64,000 nucleotides of DNA from Oscillospiraceae bacterium (GTDB taxonomy: Bacteria > Bacillota > Clostridia > Oscillospirales > Oscillospiraceae). Each line of letters begins with the position of its first letter. Within the stretch, counting starts at the first letter, position 1. The position numbers and the translations under genes were made by a program. Where the stretch lies: NCBI GenBank assembly GCA_910575505.1, contig CAJTFK010000015.1:32403-96402 (forward strand), in the 5' to 3' direction. This document shows positions 7,099-16,514 of this stretch, piece by piece. The notes beneath the pieces are model-generated. The model ran no database searches, was not told the origin of the DNA, and saw only the letters and a program-made list of their open reading frames with translations.

Positions 7099-9644
7099 TT
7101 CCGGGTGTAGGGCGTATTCTCCAGGGGCAGCGACGTGCGGAACCGTCCGTCGTAGCGGAAATAGGCGTCAGCAATGGCGGGGGCAGTGGGAATGGAAGTG
7201 ATCTCCCCGATACCGATGGCTCCGCAGGCCACATCCAGCCCCTCCTTTTCCACGATAATGGGCACGATCTCCGGGATCTGATTGGCCCGAAACAGGCCCA
7301 GGGTGCCGAATTTTGCCGTGGGCTTGCAGTCTGTCAAAGGATAGCGTTCTGTCAGGGCGTAGCCCATGGACATGACCACGCCGCCCTCGATCTGTCCCTC
7401 CACGGACAGGGGATTCACCGCCCTGCCTACGTCATGGGCGGCTATGATCTGTTTCAGCCTGCCCTCGTCGTCCAGAACGCACACCTGCGTGGCGTAGCCA
7501 TAGGCGATGTGGCTGACGGGGTTGGGCACGTCCGCCCCCAGGGGGTCCGTTTTGCCCAGGTACTCGCCATAGAATTCCTTCCCGTTCAGGCTCTCCAGCC
7601 CCGCGGTCTCCAGGGCGGAGCGCAGGTCCTGACAGGCCCGGCGGCAGGCCTCGCCGGTAAACAGGGTCTGACGGGAGCCGGAGGTGGTGCCGGAATCCGG
7701 GGCGGAATAGGTATTGGACCGCTCGTAGACAATCTGTTCCGGTCCCAGACCCGTCTGGGTGCAGACCATCTGGGTCAGCACGGTGCCCAGACCCTGGCCG
7801 ATGCAAGAGGCCCCGGCGAAAATGTGGACCTTTCCGTCCTCCACTGCCAGACGCACCCGGCCCGTGTCCGGAATGCCCACGCCTACGCCGGCGTTCTTCA
7901 TGGCACAGGCGATGCCGGCATAGGGCGCGGCGTCATAATAGGGCTTCACCGCCTCCAGTGTTTCCGCCAGACCGGTGGACGCATCCACGATCTGGCCGTT
8001 GGGCAGCTCCTGCCCGGGGCGGATGGCGTTGCGCCAGCGAATTTCCCAGGGGCTGATGCCCACAATGTCCGCCATCTGGTTCAAAAGACTCTCGATGCAG
8101 AAACAGGTTTGGGTGACGCCAAAGCCCCGGAAGGCCCCGGCGGGGGGATTGTTGGTGTAGTAGGCCCAGCCGTCAATCTCAAAGTTCTGGTAATTATAGG
8201 GCCCGGCGGCGTGGGTGCAGGCCCGCTCCAACACCGGCCCGCCCAGGGAGGCATAGGCCCCGGTGTCGGCGATGACCTCAGCGGCCACCCCCTGGATGAT
8301 GCCGTTTTCGTCGCAGCCCAGGGAAAATTCCATCTCCATGGGGTGGCGCTTGGGATGGATCAGGAGGCTCTCGGCCCGGGTCAGCTTCACCTTCACCGGT
8401 CGCTTGGTCAGGTAGGCGATAAGGGCGGCGTGATGCTGGACCGTCACGTCCTCCTTGCCGCCGAAGCCGCCGCCCACCAGACAGTTGCGGACTTTCACCA
8501 GTTCCGGCGGCAGACCCAGCATCTTCATGGTCTCGTGCTGGGTGTCATAAGCGCCCTGGTCGGTGGAGAGGATCATGACCCCCTCCCCGTCAGGGTAGGC
8601 CACGGCGCACTCCGGTTCCAGGAAGGCGTGTTCCGTCCAGGGGGTGGAAAACCGCTGGGTCAGAACGTGCTTGCTCTTGGCAATGGCCTCCGCCGGGTTG
8701 CCCCGCTGGATGTGCTTGTGGGCCAGCAGATTTCCCTCCTGGTGTACCAGGGGTGCGTCGGGCAGCATGGCTTCCCGGGGGCTGCGGACCATGGGCAGCT
8801 CCTCATAGTCCACCCGTACCAGAGACTTGGCCTGAGCCAGGATTTCCGGCGTTTCAGCAGCCACCAGACAGATGGCGTCCCCCAGATAGTGGGTGATGTC
8901 CCCCACGGCGATCATGGTGTCCCAGTCCTGTTTCAGATGGCCCACCTTGTTGCTGCCGGGCACGTCGGCGGCGGTGAACACCCCCACCACGCCGGGCAGG
9001 GCCTCGGCCTCTTCCGTGTGAATGGCCAGCACCCGGGCCCTGGGATATTGGGAACGGACGGCGCTGCCGTAGATCATGCCGTCCAGATAGATGTCGTCGG
9101 GATAGACGCCAGTCCCCGTCACCTTTTCCTCCACGTCCACCCGGGGGACCCGTGCACCAAGAGACCAGTCTCTGGGGCTCTCCGGCACGGTCCCGGTCCG
9201 GAAGCACTCCGCCGCCAGCAAAATGGCGTCAATGATCTTGACGTATCCGGTGCAGCGGCAGATGTTGTTCCGAATGGCAAAGGCCGCCTCCTCCCGGCTG
9301 GGATTCGGATTCATGTCCAGAAGGCCCTTGGCGCACATCACCATGCCGGGAATGCAGAATCCGCACTGGACCGCCCCGGCATGGCCGAAGGCATATGTAT
9401 AGACCTGTTTCTCGAACTCCGTCAGGCCCTCCACCGTGACGACGCTCTTTCCCTCCAGCTTGTCCGTCTGAGGGATACAGGCCCGGGCGGCCTTTCCATC
9501 AATCAGCACCGTACAGGTGCCGCAGGCCCCCTCGCTGCATCCGTCCTTTACGGAGGTCAGGCCCAGGACGTCCCGCAGGAAGCGGATGAGCTTCTGGTTT
9601 TTCTCCACGGTCACAGGTTTGCCGTTTACGGTAAATGCTGCCAT
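7095..9644 (-). CDS. Fused selenium-dependent-type xanthine dehydrogenase
   Basis: The 849-aa protein fuses an N-terminal 2Fe-2S unit (CSEGACGTC near residue 35, CGFCIPGM and CRCTGY near residues 97-132) to a molybdopterin domain starting near residue 165, with GGGFGGKED near residue 395 and GAIGIGE near the C-terminus. The length, the fusion, and the company of SsnA and a YgfJ-type protein fit the selenium-dependent xanthine dehydrogenase family, in which selenium is a labile ligand rather than selenocysteine; no in-frame TGA is present. AAGGAG precedes the ATG. It lies downstream of a strong promoter with a perfect palindrome at its start site. Confidence 0.88.
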   Translation of the reverse strand: MAAFTVNGKPVTVEKNQKLIRFLRDVLGLTSVKDGCSEGACGTCTVLIDGKAARACIPQTDKLEGKSVVTVEGLTEFEKQVYTYAFGHAGAVQCGFCIPGMVMCAKGLLDMNPNPSREEAAFAIRNNICRCTGYVKIIDAILLAAECFRTGTVPESPRDWSLGARVPRVDVEEKVTGTGVYPDDIYLDGMIYGSAVRSQYPRARVLAIHTEEAEALPGVVGVFTAADVPGSNKVGHLKQDWDTMIAVGDITHYLGDAICLVAAETPEILAQAKSLVRVDYEELPMVRSPREAMLPDAPLVHQEGNLLAHKHIQRGNPAEAIAKSKHVLTQRFSTPWTEHAFLEPECAVAYPDGEGVMILSTDQGAYDTQHETMKMLGLPPELVKVRNCLVGGGFGGKEDVTVQHHAALIAYLTKRPVKVKLTRAESLLIHPKRHPMEMEFSLGCDENGIIQGVAAEVIADTGAYASLGGPVLERACTHAAGPYNYQNFEIDGWAYYTNNPPAGAFRGFGVTQTCFCIESLLNQMADIVGISPWEIRWRNAIRPGQELPNGQIVDASTGLAETLEAVKPYYDAAPYAGIACAMKNAGVGVGIPDTGRVRLAVEDGKVHIFAGASCIGQGLGTVLTQMVCTQTGLGPEQIVYERSNTYSAPDSGTTSGSRQTLFTGEACRRACQDLRSALETAGLESLNGKEFYGEYLGKTDPLGADVPNPVSHIAYGYATQVCVLDDEGRLKQIIAAHDVGRAVNPLSVEGQIEGGVVMSMGYALTERYPLTDCKPTAKFGTLGLFRANQIPEIVPIIVEKEGLDVACGAIGIGEITSIPTAPAIADAYFRYDGRFRTSLPLENTPYTRK

Positions 9645-9697
9645 AAATACTCCTTGCCCCGTGCCCGCTCCGGTCCCACGGTATTTGTTGATTTCCG

Positions 9698-9713
9698 GAA
9701 AGGTCGACCTTTC
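9698..9713. promoter_or_regulatory. Perfect 16-bp operator-like palindrome (copy 1)
   Basis: GAAAGGTCGACCTTTC is a perfect palindrome spanning about +6 to +21 relative to the predicted start of the 849-aa dehydrogenase transcript, the usual place for a repressor site. A near copy lies at 1427-1443 upstream of ssnA. Confidence 0.65.
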
Positions 9714-9724
9714 TGATATTGTTC

Positions 9725-9753
9725 ATTATACATGAACTTTCTGCAATACACAA
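9725..9753 (-). promoter_or_regulatory. Promoter of the fused dehydrogenase operon
   Basis: TTGTGT (9748-9753) and TATAAT (9725-9730) are spaced 17 bp apart, giving a start near 9718 and an 75-nt leader. Confidence 0.75.
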
Positions 9754-9817
9754 CAACACTTTTGTCATATCGTTATTCTATCTTTAGTCTAACGGTGTAC
9801 CCCTGCCGGGCAAACAG

Positions 9818-9850
9818 CTGGCCGCCTGCCCCATACGGAGCGGCGGCCAG
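9818..9850 (-). terminator. Hairpin after thiN
   Basis: CTGGCCGCC and GGCGGCCAG form a 9-bp stem just beyond the thiN stop on the minus strand. The tail is not U-rich, so it is a weak or factor-assisted terminator at best. Confidence 0.35.
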
Positions 9851-9887
9851 TTTCTGATTGATGCAGTTTTCCGCCGGGGGAACGTCC

Positions 9888-10520
9888 TCATGCCAGAGGC
9901 GGCAGCTCCCAGCCCACCGCCAGAGCGCCTCTCCTGACGGAGACCCGGGCCGTGGGCTCCACGATGTGGTTGCTGACGCCCAGGGGAAACTCCGGCGTCA
10001 GCACGGCATTGCTCAGGGGATACTGGACGCCGGACTCGTCCACGCCCTCCGCCCGGTCCCCCAGGCAGAACACCGAGAGCAGGCCCCATTCCACCGTCCT
10101 CGCCACACGGACCTCCCCGTTTTCAATGACCGTCCAAAGGAAATCGTTGTCGAACAGGAAGCCCAGGGCCCCCCGGCGGCGGAGGAAGAGGAGGGACTGG
10201 AGGTTGGCCAGGGTGTGGTCCAGCCGCCTGCCGCCGGTGCCGCCGTAAATGAGAAAATCCGTGCAGCCCCGCTCCAGCCCCGCCCGGAGAGCGGCCAGGG
10301 TATCGGTGTCGTCCTTCTCCACCGGCAGGCGGCGGACCCGGGCGAAGTCCGCCGGGGGCTCCATAGAGTCGAAATCCCCCACCAGCAGGTCCGGACGGAT
10401 GCACTCCTCCAGACAGACCCGGTAGCCCGCGTCTGCGGCGATAACGAAATCACCAGGATCGCCGGGGCGCTCCCGCAGACCGTAATAGCTTCCGGCGGCA
10501 AACACAAAGCAGCGTTTCAT
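9888..10520 (-). CDS. thiN: Thiamine pyrophosphokinase
   Basis: The 210-aa protein transfers pyrophosphate from ATP to thiamine, making thiamine diphosphate. LLVGDFDSMEPP near residue 49 and the KDDTDTLAAL motif near residue 73 are the metal and nucleotide residues of ThiN; a GGTGGRRLDHTLAN motif follows. The ATG at 10520 is chosen because it begins MKRCFVFAAGSY, the normal N-terminus, behind AGGAGGGG; a start 20 codons further upstream adds non-family sequence. It lies 94 bp downstream of engB on the same strand. Confidence 0.92.
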   Translation of the reverse strand: MKRCFVFAAGSYYGLRERPGDPGDFVIAADAGYRVCLEECIRPDLLVGDFDSMEPPADFARVRRLPVEKDDTDTLAALRAGLERGCTDFLIYGGTGGRRLDHTLANLQSLLFLRRRGALGFLFDNDFLWTVIENGEVRVARTVEWGLLSVFCLGDRAEGVDESGVQYPLSNAVLTPEFPLGVSNHIVEPTARVSVRRGALAVGWELPPLA

Positions 10521-10614
10521 AGGGTCCCCCCTCCTGTTCCTCCATATGACAGGCAGCGCACTTCCCAAGGCTTCCGGCATTCTCCGGGGCTTCGGGGCAC
10601 GTTCCGCAGGCCGT

Positions 10615-11214
10615 TCATCCGCGCCAGCCTTCGCAGGCGGTGTTCAGCAGTCCTATCAGCTCCTCTTTTCCTGTGCCCTTTTCCGCGGAGAAGGGAATCA
10701 GCACATCCCCCTCCCCCAGCTCCAGGGTCTCACGAATCAGAGCAAGGGCGGGCTCCACCTGACTGCGCTTCAGCTTGTCCAGCTTGTTGGCCACAATAAG
10801 CTCCGGACAGCCCGTCTCCCGGAACCAGCTGTGCATTGTCACGTCGTCCGCCGTGGGCTTGTGGCGGATGTCCACAATCAGCACCCCCGCGGTCATGCGG
10901 GCCTCCTGAAAATAACGCTCCATCAGCCGGCCCCAGCGCTCCTTTTCCGCCCGGGAAACCCTGGCATAGCCGTAGCCCGGCAGATCCACCAGATAGGCCC
11001 GCCTGTCCACGGAAAAATAATTGATCTGGGTGGTCTTTCCCGGAGAGGACCCCACATAGGCCAGGTTCTTCCGGCCCACCAGACGGTTGATGACAGAGGA
11101 TTTCCCCACGTTGGACCGCCCTGCGAAGGCAAACTGAGGCAGTCCGTCCCAGAAAAACTGCTCCGCGCCGGCAGCGGACCGGACAAATTCCGCTTTTCCA
11201 AAGTTCAGAGGCAT
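10615..11214 (-). CDS. engB: Ribosome-biogenesis GTPase EngB/YihA/YsxC
   Basis: This 199-aa GTPase has G1 FAGRSNVGKSS near residue 30, G3 DLPGYGYAR near residue 72 and G4 VANKLDKL near residue 127. It acts in assembly of the large ribosomal subunit. The start at 11214 (MPLNFGKAEFV, behind AAGGAG) gives the family's normal N-terminus. It follows lon by 59 bp in the conserved clpX-lon-engB order. Confidence 0.95.
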   Translation of the reverse strand: MPLNFGKAEFVRSAAGAEQFFWDGLPQFAFAGRSNVGKSSVINRLVGRKNLAYVGSSPGKTTQINYFSVDRRAYLVDLPGYGYARVSRAEKERWGRLMERYFQEARMTAGVLIVDIRHKPTADDVTMHSWFRETGCPELIVANKLDKLKRSQVEPALALIRETLELGEGDVLIPFSAEKGTGKEELIGLLNTACEGWRG

Positions 11215-11273
11215 ACAGACTCCTTTTCCTTCTTTCGGCAAAAGGCCGGAATTCCCGGCCTTTTGTTCGTTCT

Positions 11274-13682
11274 TCACTGGCGCAGCACCGGTTCGCTCTC
11301 CCGGCCCAGAGGCGCAAATGCACTCACATGTTCCGCCACCTCTTCCCGCACCGGGTCCGGCTCCGGAACCAGGGCCGCGGCAAAAACCTGGTCCACCGTT
11401 TCCACCGGCACGAACCGCAACGCCGCCCGCACCGTCTGGTCGATTTCCTCCAGGTCCCGGACGTTATCCTTGGGAATCAGCACTGTGCCGATGCCGCAGC
11501 GGAGAGCGGCCATGGATTTTTCCTTCAGCCCGCCGATGGGCAGAACACGGCCCCGGAGAGTCACCTCTCCCGTCATGGCAATGCCTGCTTTGATCTTCCG
11601 CTCCGTCAGAGCCGAAAGCATGGCGGTGGTGACGGCAATGCCCGCCGAGGGCCCGTCCTTGGGCACAGCCCCCTCCGGGAAATGCACGTGGATGTCTTTG
11701 GTCTTGTAGAATTCCGCCTCAATGCCCAGCACTGCGGCCCGGCTTCTGAGGCAGCTCAGCGCCGCCTGGGCGGACTCCTTCATGACGTCTCCCAGGTTGC
11801 CGGTCAGCTCCAGCTTGCCGGTTCCCTCCATCACATTGACCTCCACCTCCAGAATCTCGCCGCCGCTCTCTGTCCAGGCCAGACCGTTCACCACGCCGGT
11901 CTCCTCCTTCTCCGTGTGAACGGCAGGGGGGTAGGGCTGGCAGTCCAGCAGCCTGGGGAGCGCTTCCTCCGTCACGGTCAGGCGCTTGACGCCGCCCTTC
12001 AGCAGCGCCATATCCGCCTTGCGGCACAGGGCTGCCAGCCGCCGTTCCAGAAGGCGCACGCCGGATTCCCGGGTATAGTCCCGGATGATGGCCCGCAGCA
12101 CGTCGTCGCCGACCCGCAGGGCGGTCTTCTTCAGTCCGTGCTCCGCCATCTGCTTGGGCAGCAGGTTCCGCCGGGCAATCTGCACCTTTTCCTCGTCCGT
12201 GTAGCTGGAGAGGCGGATCACCTCCATCCGGTCCAGCAGAGGCCGGGGGATGGTGTCGGTGGTGTTGGCGGTGGTGATGAACATGACCCGGCTCAGGTCC
12301 ACAGGAACCTCCAGGTAGTGATCCCGGAACGCGTGGTTCTGCTCGCTGTCCAGCACCTCCAGCAGGGCGGCGGCGGGGTCTCCCCGGTAGTCGCTGCCCA
12401 GCTTGTCAATCTCATCCAGCAGCAGCAGGGGATTCATGGAGCCGCCCCGGATAATGGCCTCAATAACCCGTCCGGGCATGGACCCTATGTAGGTCCTGCG
12501 GTGGCCCCGGATGTCCGCCTCGTCCCGGACGCCCCCCAGGCTCAGCCGGGCCAGCTTCCTGTTCAGCGCCTTGGCCACGGAAATGGCAATGGAGGTCTTG
12601 CCCACACCCGGCGGGCCCACCAGGCAGAGAATCTGCCCCTTGCCCTCGGGATTCATCTGGCGAACAGCGATGGTCTCCAAAATCCGTTCCTTCACCTTTT
12701 CCAAACCAAAATGGTCCTTGTCCAGCGCCTTTCGGGCGGCGTCCACACTGACCCGCTCCCGCGTCTCCTGATTCCAGGGCATTTCCAGACACACGTCCAG
12801 ATAATTCCGTATGACCGAGGCCTCGGCGCTGCCGTAGGGCTGGCGGGACAGCTTGTCCACCTCTTTCAGCAGGCGGCGCTCCGTTTCCTCCTCCAGACCC
12901 AGAGCCTGAATCTTCTGGCGGTAGGTGTCCAGCTCGTCGTCCTCATCCTCTCCCAGCTCGTTCTGAAGCACCCGAATCTGCGTTCGGAGGATCTGGTCCC
13001 GCTGGGTCCGAACCAGCTGATCCCGGATTTTTCCCTCCATCTCGTGCTCGAAGCCCAGGATGTTGCACTCCCGGGCCAGCAGGCCGTTGAGCTTCCGCAG
13101 ACGGACGAAGGGAGAGGGCTCCTCCAGAATTTCCTGCTTGTCTGTGTGGCGCAGGGCGATGTTCTGAGCGATGAAATCCGCCAGATACCCCGGGTCCCGG
13201 CAGTCCATCACCGTGGCGGCTACCTCGTCCGCCACGCTGCCCGCCATCTGGGCATACTCGCTGAACAGATTCCAGGTCTGCCGCAGCAGCGCCTCCGTCC
13301 GGGGGCTCCGGGCCTCCTTCTCGCCCCCCTCGTTCAAAAGCTCCACATTGGCCTGGAGATAGGGCGCGGCCTGCCACAGCCGGCGCAGCCGGGCCCGCTG
13401 GCGGCCCTCCACCACACAGCGGACAGACCCGGCGGACAGCCGCAGAATCTGCCGGATGCGGGATACCGTGCCGATGGCGTAGAGGTCCTTCTCCTCCGGC
13501 GCTTCCACGCCGACCTCCCGCTGGGTGACCAGAAAGATCTCCTGCTCCGCCTCCATGGCCCGCTCCAGCGCCAGAATAGAGGCCCGGCGTTCCACATCCA
13601 GAGTCAGGTTCATGTGGGGGAATACCGTCAGACCCCGAAGGGCCAGAACGGGGACATTGATGGTAATTGCTTCCATTTCCAT
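11274..13682 (-). CDS. lon: ATP-dependent protease Lon
   Basis: The protein (802 aa) is full-length LonA: an N-terminal substrate-binding domain (about 1-200), a coiled coil, an AAA+ module with Walker A GPPGVGKTS near residue 350 and Walker B LLLDEID, and a C-terminal protease domain with catalytic serine in PKDGPSAGIA and a conserved lysine further on. It degrades misfolded and regulatory proteins in the cytoplasm. The ATG at 13682 follows GGAAAGGAG and gives the usual MEMEAITINVPVLALRG start; upstream in-frame sequence is unrelated. Two palindromes lie in the upstream region. Confidence 0.96.
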   Translation of the reverse strand: MEMEAITINVPVLALRGLTVFPHMNLTLDVERRASILALERAMEAEQEIFLVTQREVGVEAPEEKDLYAIGTVSRIRQILRLSAGSVRCVVEGRQRARLRRLWQAAPYLQANVELLNEGGEKEARSPRTEALLRQTWNLFSEYAQMAGSVADEVAATVMDCRDPGYLADFIAQNIALRHTDKQEILEEPSPFVRLRKLNGLLARECNILGFEHEMEGKIRDQLVRTQRDQILRTQIRVLQNELGEDEDDELDTYRQKIQALGLEEETERRLLKEVDKLSRQPYGSAEASVIRNYLDVCLEMPWNQETRERVSVDAARKALDKDHFGLEKVKERILETIAVRQMNPEGKGQILCLVGPPGVGKTSIAISVAKALNRKLARLSLGGVRDEADIRGHRRTYIGSMPGRVIEAIIRGGSMNPLLLLDEIDKLGSDYRGDPAAALLEVLDSEQNHAFRDHYLEVPVDLSRVMFITTANTTDTIPRPLLDRMEVIRLSSYTDEEKVQIARRNLLPKQMAEHGLKKTALRVGDDVLRAIIRDYTRESGVRLLERRLAALCRKADMALLKGGVKRLTVTEEALPRLLDCQPYPPAVHTEKEETGVVNGLAWTESGGEILEVEVNVMEGTGKLELTGNLGDVMKESAQAALSCLRSRAAVLGIEAEFYKTKDIHVHFPEGAVPKDGPSAGIAVTTAMLSALTERKIKAGIAMTGEVTLRGRVLPIGGLKEKSMAALRCGIGTVLIPKDNVRDLEEIDQTVRAALRFVPVETVDQVFAAALVPEPDPVREEVAEHVSAFAPLGRESEPVLRQ

Positions 13683-13774
13683 AGGATTGCTCCTTTCCAG
13701 GGGCCTCTTTCTCTCTTTATGTTCCCTGCGTCTTTCTGATAATATCCAATGTGCCTGAGCAGCCGGCCGCCATG

Positions 13775-13807
13775 TATTACTTCCGAACCGAAAGGTCAGA
13801 AGTAATA
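13775..13807. repeat. Inverted repeat upstream of lon
   Basis: TATTACTTC and GAAGTAATA face each other with 15 bp between, about 95-125 bp before the lon start. It may be an operator for a stress regulator, but it does not match CIRCE and the CtsR heptads are not clear. Confidence 0.45.
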
Positions 13808-13864
13808 TGTGCCATGTTTTGCGGTTGCCGCCGTTTATGACAGCGAACAAAACAGCTGACCTCA

Positions 13865-13905
13865 AATGTATGATTTCTGAATCATAAATTCGGGAATCGT
13901 ACATT
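13865..13905. repeat. Nested palindrome upstream of lon
   Basis: AATGTATGATT and AATCGTACATT form near-perfect outer arms of a 41-bp inverted repeat, with a second shorter palindrome (ATGATT/AATCAT) inside. Possible operator. Confidence 0.4.
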
Positions 13906-13975
13906 CCGCACCGGCAGAACTCAGAGGCTTTCCGCTCACAACCGCCAAACGGGCCGGTGCAGCCCTCAAACTATG

Positions 13976-14019
13976 TATACAAAAAGGATTTATCCGCTTA
14001 GTAAATTGCTTTTTGTATA
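13976..14019. repeat. Perfect 11-bp inverted repeat
   Basis: TATACAAAAAG (13976-13986) and CTTTTTGTATA (14009-14019) flank 22 AT-rich bases in a GC-rich genome. It could be a minimal element remnant or a regulator site. Confidence 0.4.
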
Positions 14020-14340
14020 GAAATTTCCATTTTCCATGGGCCATAAGAACGCCGCAGACACCGGCGTCCCCGGAAAACCGGCGCAGTTCTCCGCCGGTCC
14101 CGCAATCAATCATACGCCGCCCCTGCACCGAAATGACCATCCGTTTTCCGGGACGCGCCGGAACAGCCGGGATACATCAAGCCGCCGGCGGCAAACGCCG
14201 GATTCTCCTCCGGCGAGTCCGCCGGACGGAATGCGTCTAAGTATCTCCATCTGCCTGTCCTGGTCCAGCGCTTCGGTCTCATCCGCCGCGCATTCCTCCG
14301 CTTCCGGCAGAACCGGAGCGAGCCGCCATCCACGATGGAC

Positions 14341-14370
14341 CAAAAAGAGGAAGGGGGCCCCTTCCTCTTT
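14341..14370 (-). terminator. Rho-independent terminator of clpX
   Basis: GAGGAAGGGG pairs with CCCCTTCCTC and is followed on the minus strand by five Ts, 12 bp after the clpX stop. A-tracts and T-tracts on both sides could make it bidirectional. Confidence 0.85.
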
Positions 14371-14381
14371 TCGCTCACTGT

Positions 14382-15695
14382 TCAAGACGCCGACTTCGGG
14401 GATGACTTGCGGGACTTTCCGCCCTTGCCGGTGTTCAGTTTTACGGAATAGTTGATTTTGTCCGGGTTCCGGGTCAGTGTGGGCTGGCCTTTGCCCTCCA
14501 CGCAGTCCCGGGTTACCACAGCCTTGACGATGGTGGGGTCCGAGGGGATGTCGTACATAATCTGAGTCAGCATCCCTTCCATCACCGCCCGGAGGCCCCG
14601 GGCGCCGATGTTGCGCTCAATGGCCTTGTCTGCGATGGCGTCCAGCGCCTCCGGCTCAAAGACCAGCTCCACGTCATCGTATTCCAGAAGCTTTTTGTAC
14701 TGCTTCACCAAAGCGTTCTTCGGCTCCTGGAGAATACGCACCAGATCCTCCCGCTTCAGGGCGTTCAGTGGCGCAATGACCGGCAGACGGCCCACCAGCT
14801 CCGGAATAATGCCGTATTTCAGCACGTCCCGGGGCTGAACATCGTGGAGAATCCTGCCCAGGTCCTTGTCCTTCTTCCCCTGGACATTTGCTCCGAAGCC
14901 GATGCTCTTCTGATCCAGCCGCTTTTCAATGATTTTCTCCAGCCCGTCGAAGGCCCCGCCGCAGATGAACAGGATGTTCTTGGTGTTCATCTGGATAAAC
15001 TCCTGGTGGGGGTGCTTCCGGCCGCCCTGGGGCGGCACGTTGGCAATGGTGCCTTCCACGATTTTCAGCAGCGCCTGCTGCACGCCCTCGCCGGAGACGT
15101 CCCGTGTGATGGAGGTGTTCTCGCTTTTCCGGGCAATCTTGTCGATCTCATCCACATAGATGATGCCGTGCTCCGCCCGCTCCACGTCGAAGTCCGCCGC
15201 CTGGAGCAGACGCAGGAGGATATTCTCCACGTCGTCGCCCACATAGCCGGCCTCTGTCAAGGTGGTGGCGTCGGCAATGGCGAAGGGGACCTTCAGGATA
15301 CGGGCCAGCGTCTGGGCAAACAGGGTCTTGCCGGAGCCGGTGGGGCCCAGCATCAGAATGTTGCTCTTCTGGAGCTCCACATCCTCGTCTCCGCCGAAGA
15401 AAATGCGCTTGTAGTGGTTGTAAACCGCCACAGACAGGGAGATTTTGGCCTCCTCCTGCCCAATGACATACTGGTCCAAGATGTCCCGGATCTCCCGGGG
15501 CGTGGGGAGCTGATCCGGAAGATCCTCCAGGGGATCGGGACCCAGTGGCTCATAGCCGTCGCTTAAAATACTCATGCACAGCTGGACGCACTCGTCGCAG
15601 ATGCGCACGCCGGGGCCCTGAATCATGCGGTGTACCTGCTGCTCATGCTTGCCGCAGAAGGAACATCGCAGGGTCTTCTTGCCGTCGTCGCTCAT
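14382..15695 (-). CDS. clpX: ATP-dependent Clp protease ATPase subunit ClpX
   Basis: The 437-aa unfoldase has an N-terminal C4 zinc-binding domain ([11 protein letters not shown] near residue 11, then CDECVQLC), Walker [10 protein letters not shown] near residue 120, Walker [12 protein letters not shown] and the pore loop GYVGDD. It recognises and unfolds substrates for ClpP in the cytoplasm. The C-terminus carries a short basic tail ([12 protein letters not shown]). It lies 69 bp after clpP and ends at a strong terminator. Confidence 0.97.
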   Translation of the reverse strand: MSDDGKKTLRCSFCGKHEQQVHRMIQGPGVRICDECVQLCMSILSDGYEPLGPDPLEDLPDQLPTPREIRDILDQYVIGQEEAKISLSVAVYNHYKRIFFGGDEDVELQKSNILMLGPTGSGKTLFAQTLARILKVPFAIADATTLTEAGYVGDDVENILLRLLQAADFDVERAEHGIIYVDEIDKIARKSENTSITRDVSGEGVQQALLKIVEGTIANVPPQGGRKHPHQEFIQMNTKNILFICGGAFDGLEKIIEKRLDQKSIGFGANVQGKKDKDLGRILHDVQPRDVLKYGIIPELVGRLPVIAPLNALKREDLVRILQEPKNALVKQYKKLLEYDDVELVFEPEALDAIADKAIERNIGARGLRAVMEGMLTQIMYDIPSDPTIVKAVVTRDCVEGKGQPTLTRNPDKINYSVKLNTGKGGKSRKSSPKSAS

Positions 15696-15764
15696 ACTTA
15701 TTACTCCTCAGCTCTTGCTATCTCTATGCCTGACATGGTGCCGGGTCCGCGCCGCCCGGGGGAC

Positions 15765-16379
15765 TCAGCCCTCGGACTCCGGCTTTTTCTCCGACTTGTT
15801 CACCAGAATCTTGTCAATCAGACCGAATTCCCTGGCCTCCTCGGCGCTCATGAAGTTATCCCGCTCGCAGGCGGCGGTAACCTCCTCAACGGAGCGGCCG
15901 GTGTTCTCCGACAGAATGCGGTTCATCCGCTTCTTGATGGTCTCCAGTCGCTTCAGGTGAATGGCCATATCGGTAATCTGTCCCTGCGTGCCGGCGGAAG
16001 GCTGGTGGATCATGATTTCCGCGTTGGGCAGGGCGATGCGCTTGCCCTTGGCGCCGGCGGAGAGGAGGAAGGCGCCCATGCTGGCGGCCATGCCCACGCA
16101 GATGGTGGAGACGTCGCACTTGACATACTGCATGGTATCATAGATGGCCATGCCGTCGGTGACAGAGCCTCCGGGGCTGTTGATATACAGCTGGATATCC
16201 TTGTCGGGGTCCTGGGCCTCCAGATACAGCAGCTGCGCCACAATCAGGCTGGCGGTGGTGGCGTTGACCTCCTCCCCCAGAAACACGATGCGGTCGTTCA
16301 GCAGGCGGGAAAAAATGTCATAAGAGCGCTCTCCGCGGTTGGTCTGCTCCACAACATAAGGGACTAAACTCACTTTCAT
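15765..16379 (-). CDS. clpP: ATP-dependent Clp protease proteolytic subunit ClpP
   Basis: The 204-aa serine peptidase shows the catalytic serine in [11 protein letters not shown] near residue 98, histidine in [10 protein letters not shown] near residue 123, and aspartate near residue 172. It forms the tetradecameric chamber used by ClpX. The N-terminal [13 protein letters not shown] sequence is typical of the mature form with almost no propeptide. It sits between tig and clpX. A large inverted repeat lies about 60 bp upstream. Confidence 0.97.
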   Translation of the reverse strand: MKVSLVPYVVEQTNRGERSYDIFSRLLNDRIVFLGEEVNATTASLIVAQLLYLEAQDPDKDIQLYINSPGGSVTDGMAIYDTMQYVKCDVSTICVGMAASMGAFLLSAGAKGKRIALPNAEIMIHQPSAGTQGQITDMAIHLKRLETIKKRMNRILSENTGRSVEEVTAACERDNFMSAEEAREFGLIDKILVNKSEKKPESEG

Positions 16380-16440
16380 AACCTCCAGTCTTTTCCGGGC
16401 AGGCCGCCGTTTTCAGCCCGCGGACATGCCCAATAAACCA

Positions 16441-16473
16441 TTTTCCCATGATACCACAGGCGTCATGGGAAAA
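16441..16473. repeat. Inverted repeat between tig and clpP
   Basis: TTTTCCCATGA (16441-16451) and TCATGGGAAAA (16463-16473) form a perfect 11-bp repeat with an 11-bp centre. Both strands end in A-runs rather than T-runs, so it is unlikely to be a terminator. It could be an operator or stabiliser ahead of clpP. Confidence 0.5.
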
Positions 16474-16514
16474 TGTGTCGAATCTGTTAAATGTATCCCG
16501 GAAAAGATTCGGGC

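Larger units (their letters stand above)
13683..14340. other. Intergenic region with three inverted repeats, no convincing gene
   Basis: About 660 bp between lon and the clpX terminator. It is more AT-rich than its flanks in places and holds the inverted repeats listed separately (13775-13807, 13865-13905, 13976-14019). Short minus-strand open frames in 14106-14385 overlap the clpX terminator and lack a family match, so I do not call them. Confidence 0.6.

Noticed and set aside
7095..9644. Selenocysteine in the selenium-type dehydrogenase
   Set aside because: No in-frame TGA; in this family selenium is a labile cofactor, not Sec.
14106..14385. Minus-strand frames of about 90 codons downstream of clpX
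   Set aside because: They begin inside the clpX terminator, have no recognised domain, and two overlapping frames look equally plausible.
16441..16473. Inverted repeat between tig and clpP as a terminator
   Set aside because: On both strands the stem is followed by A-runs rather than T-runs; kept only as a repeat.
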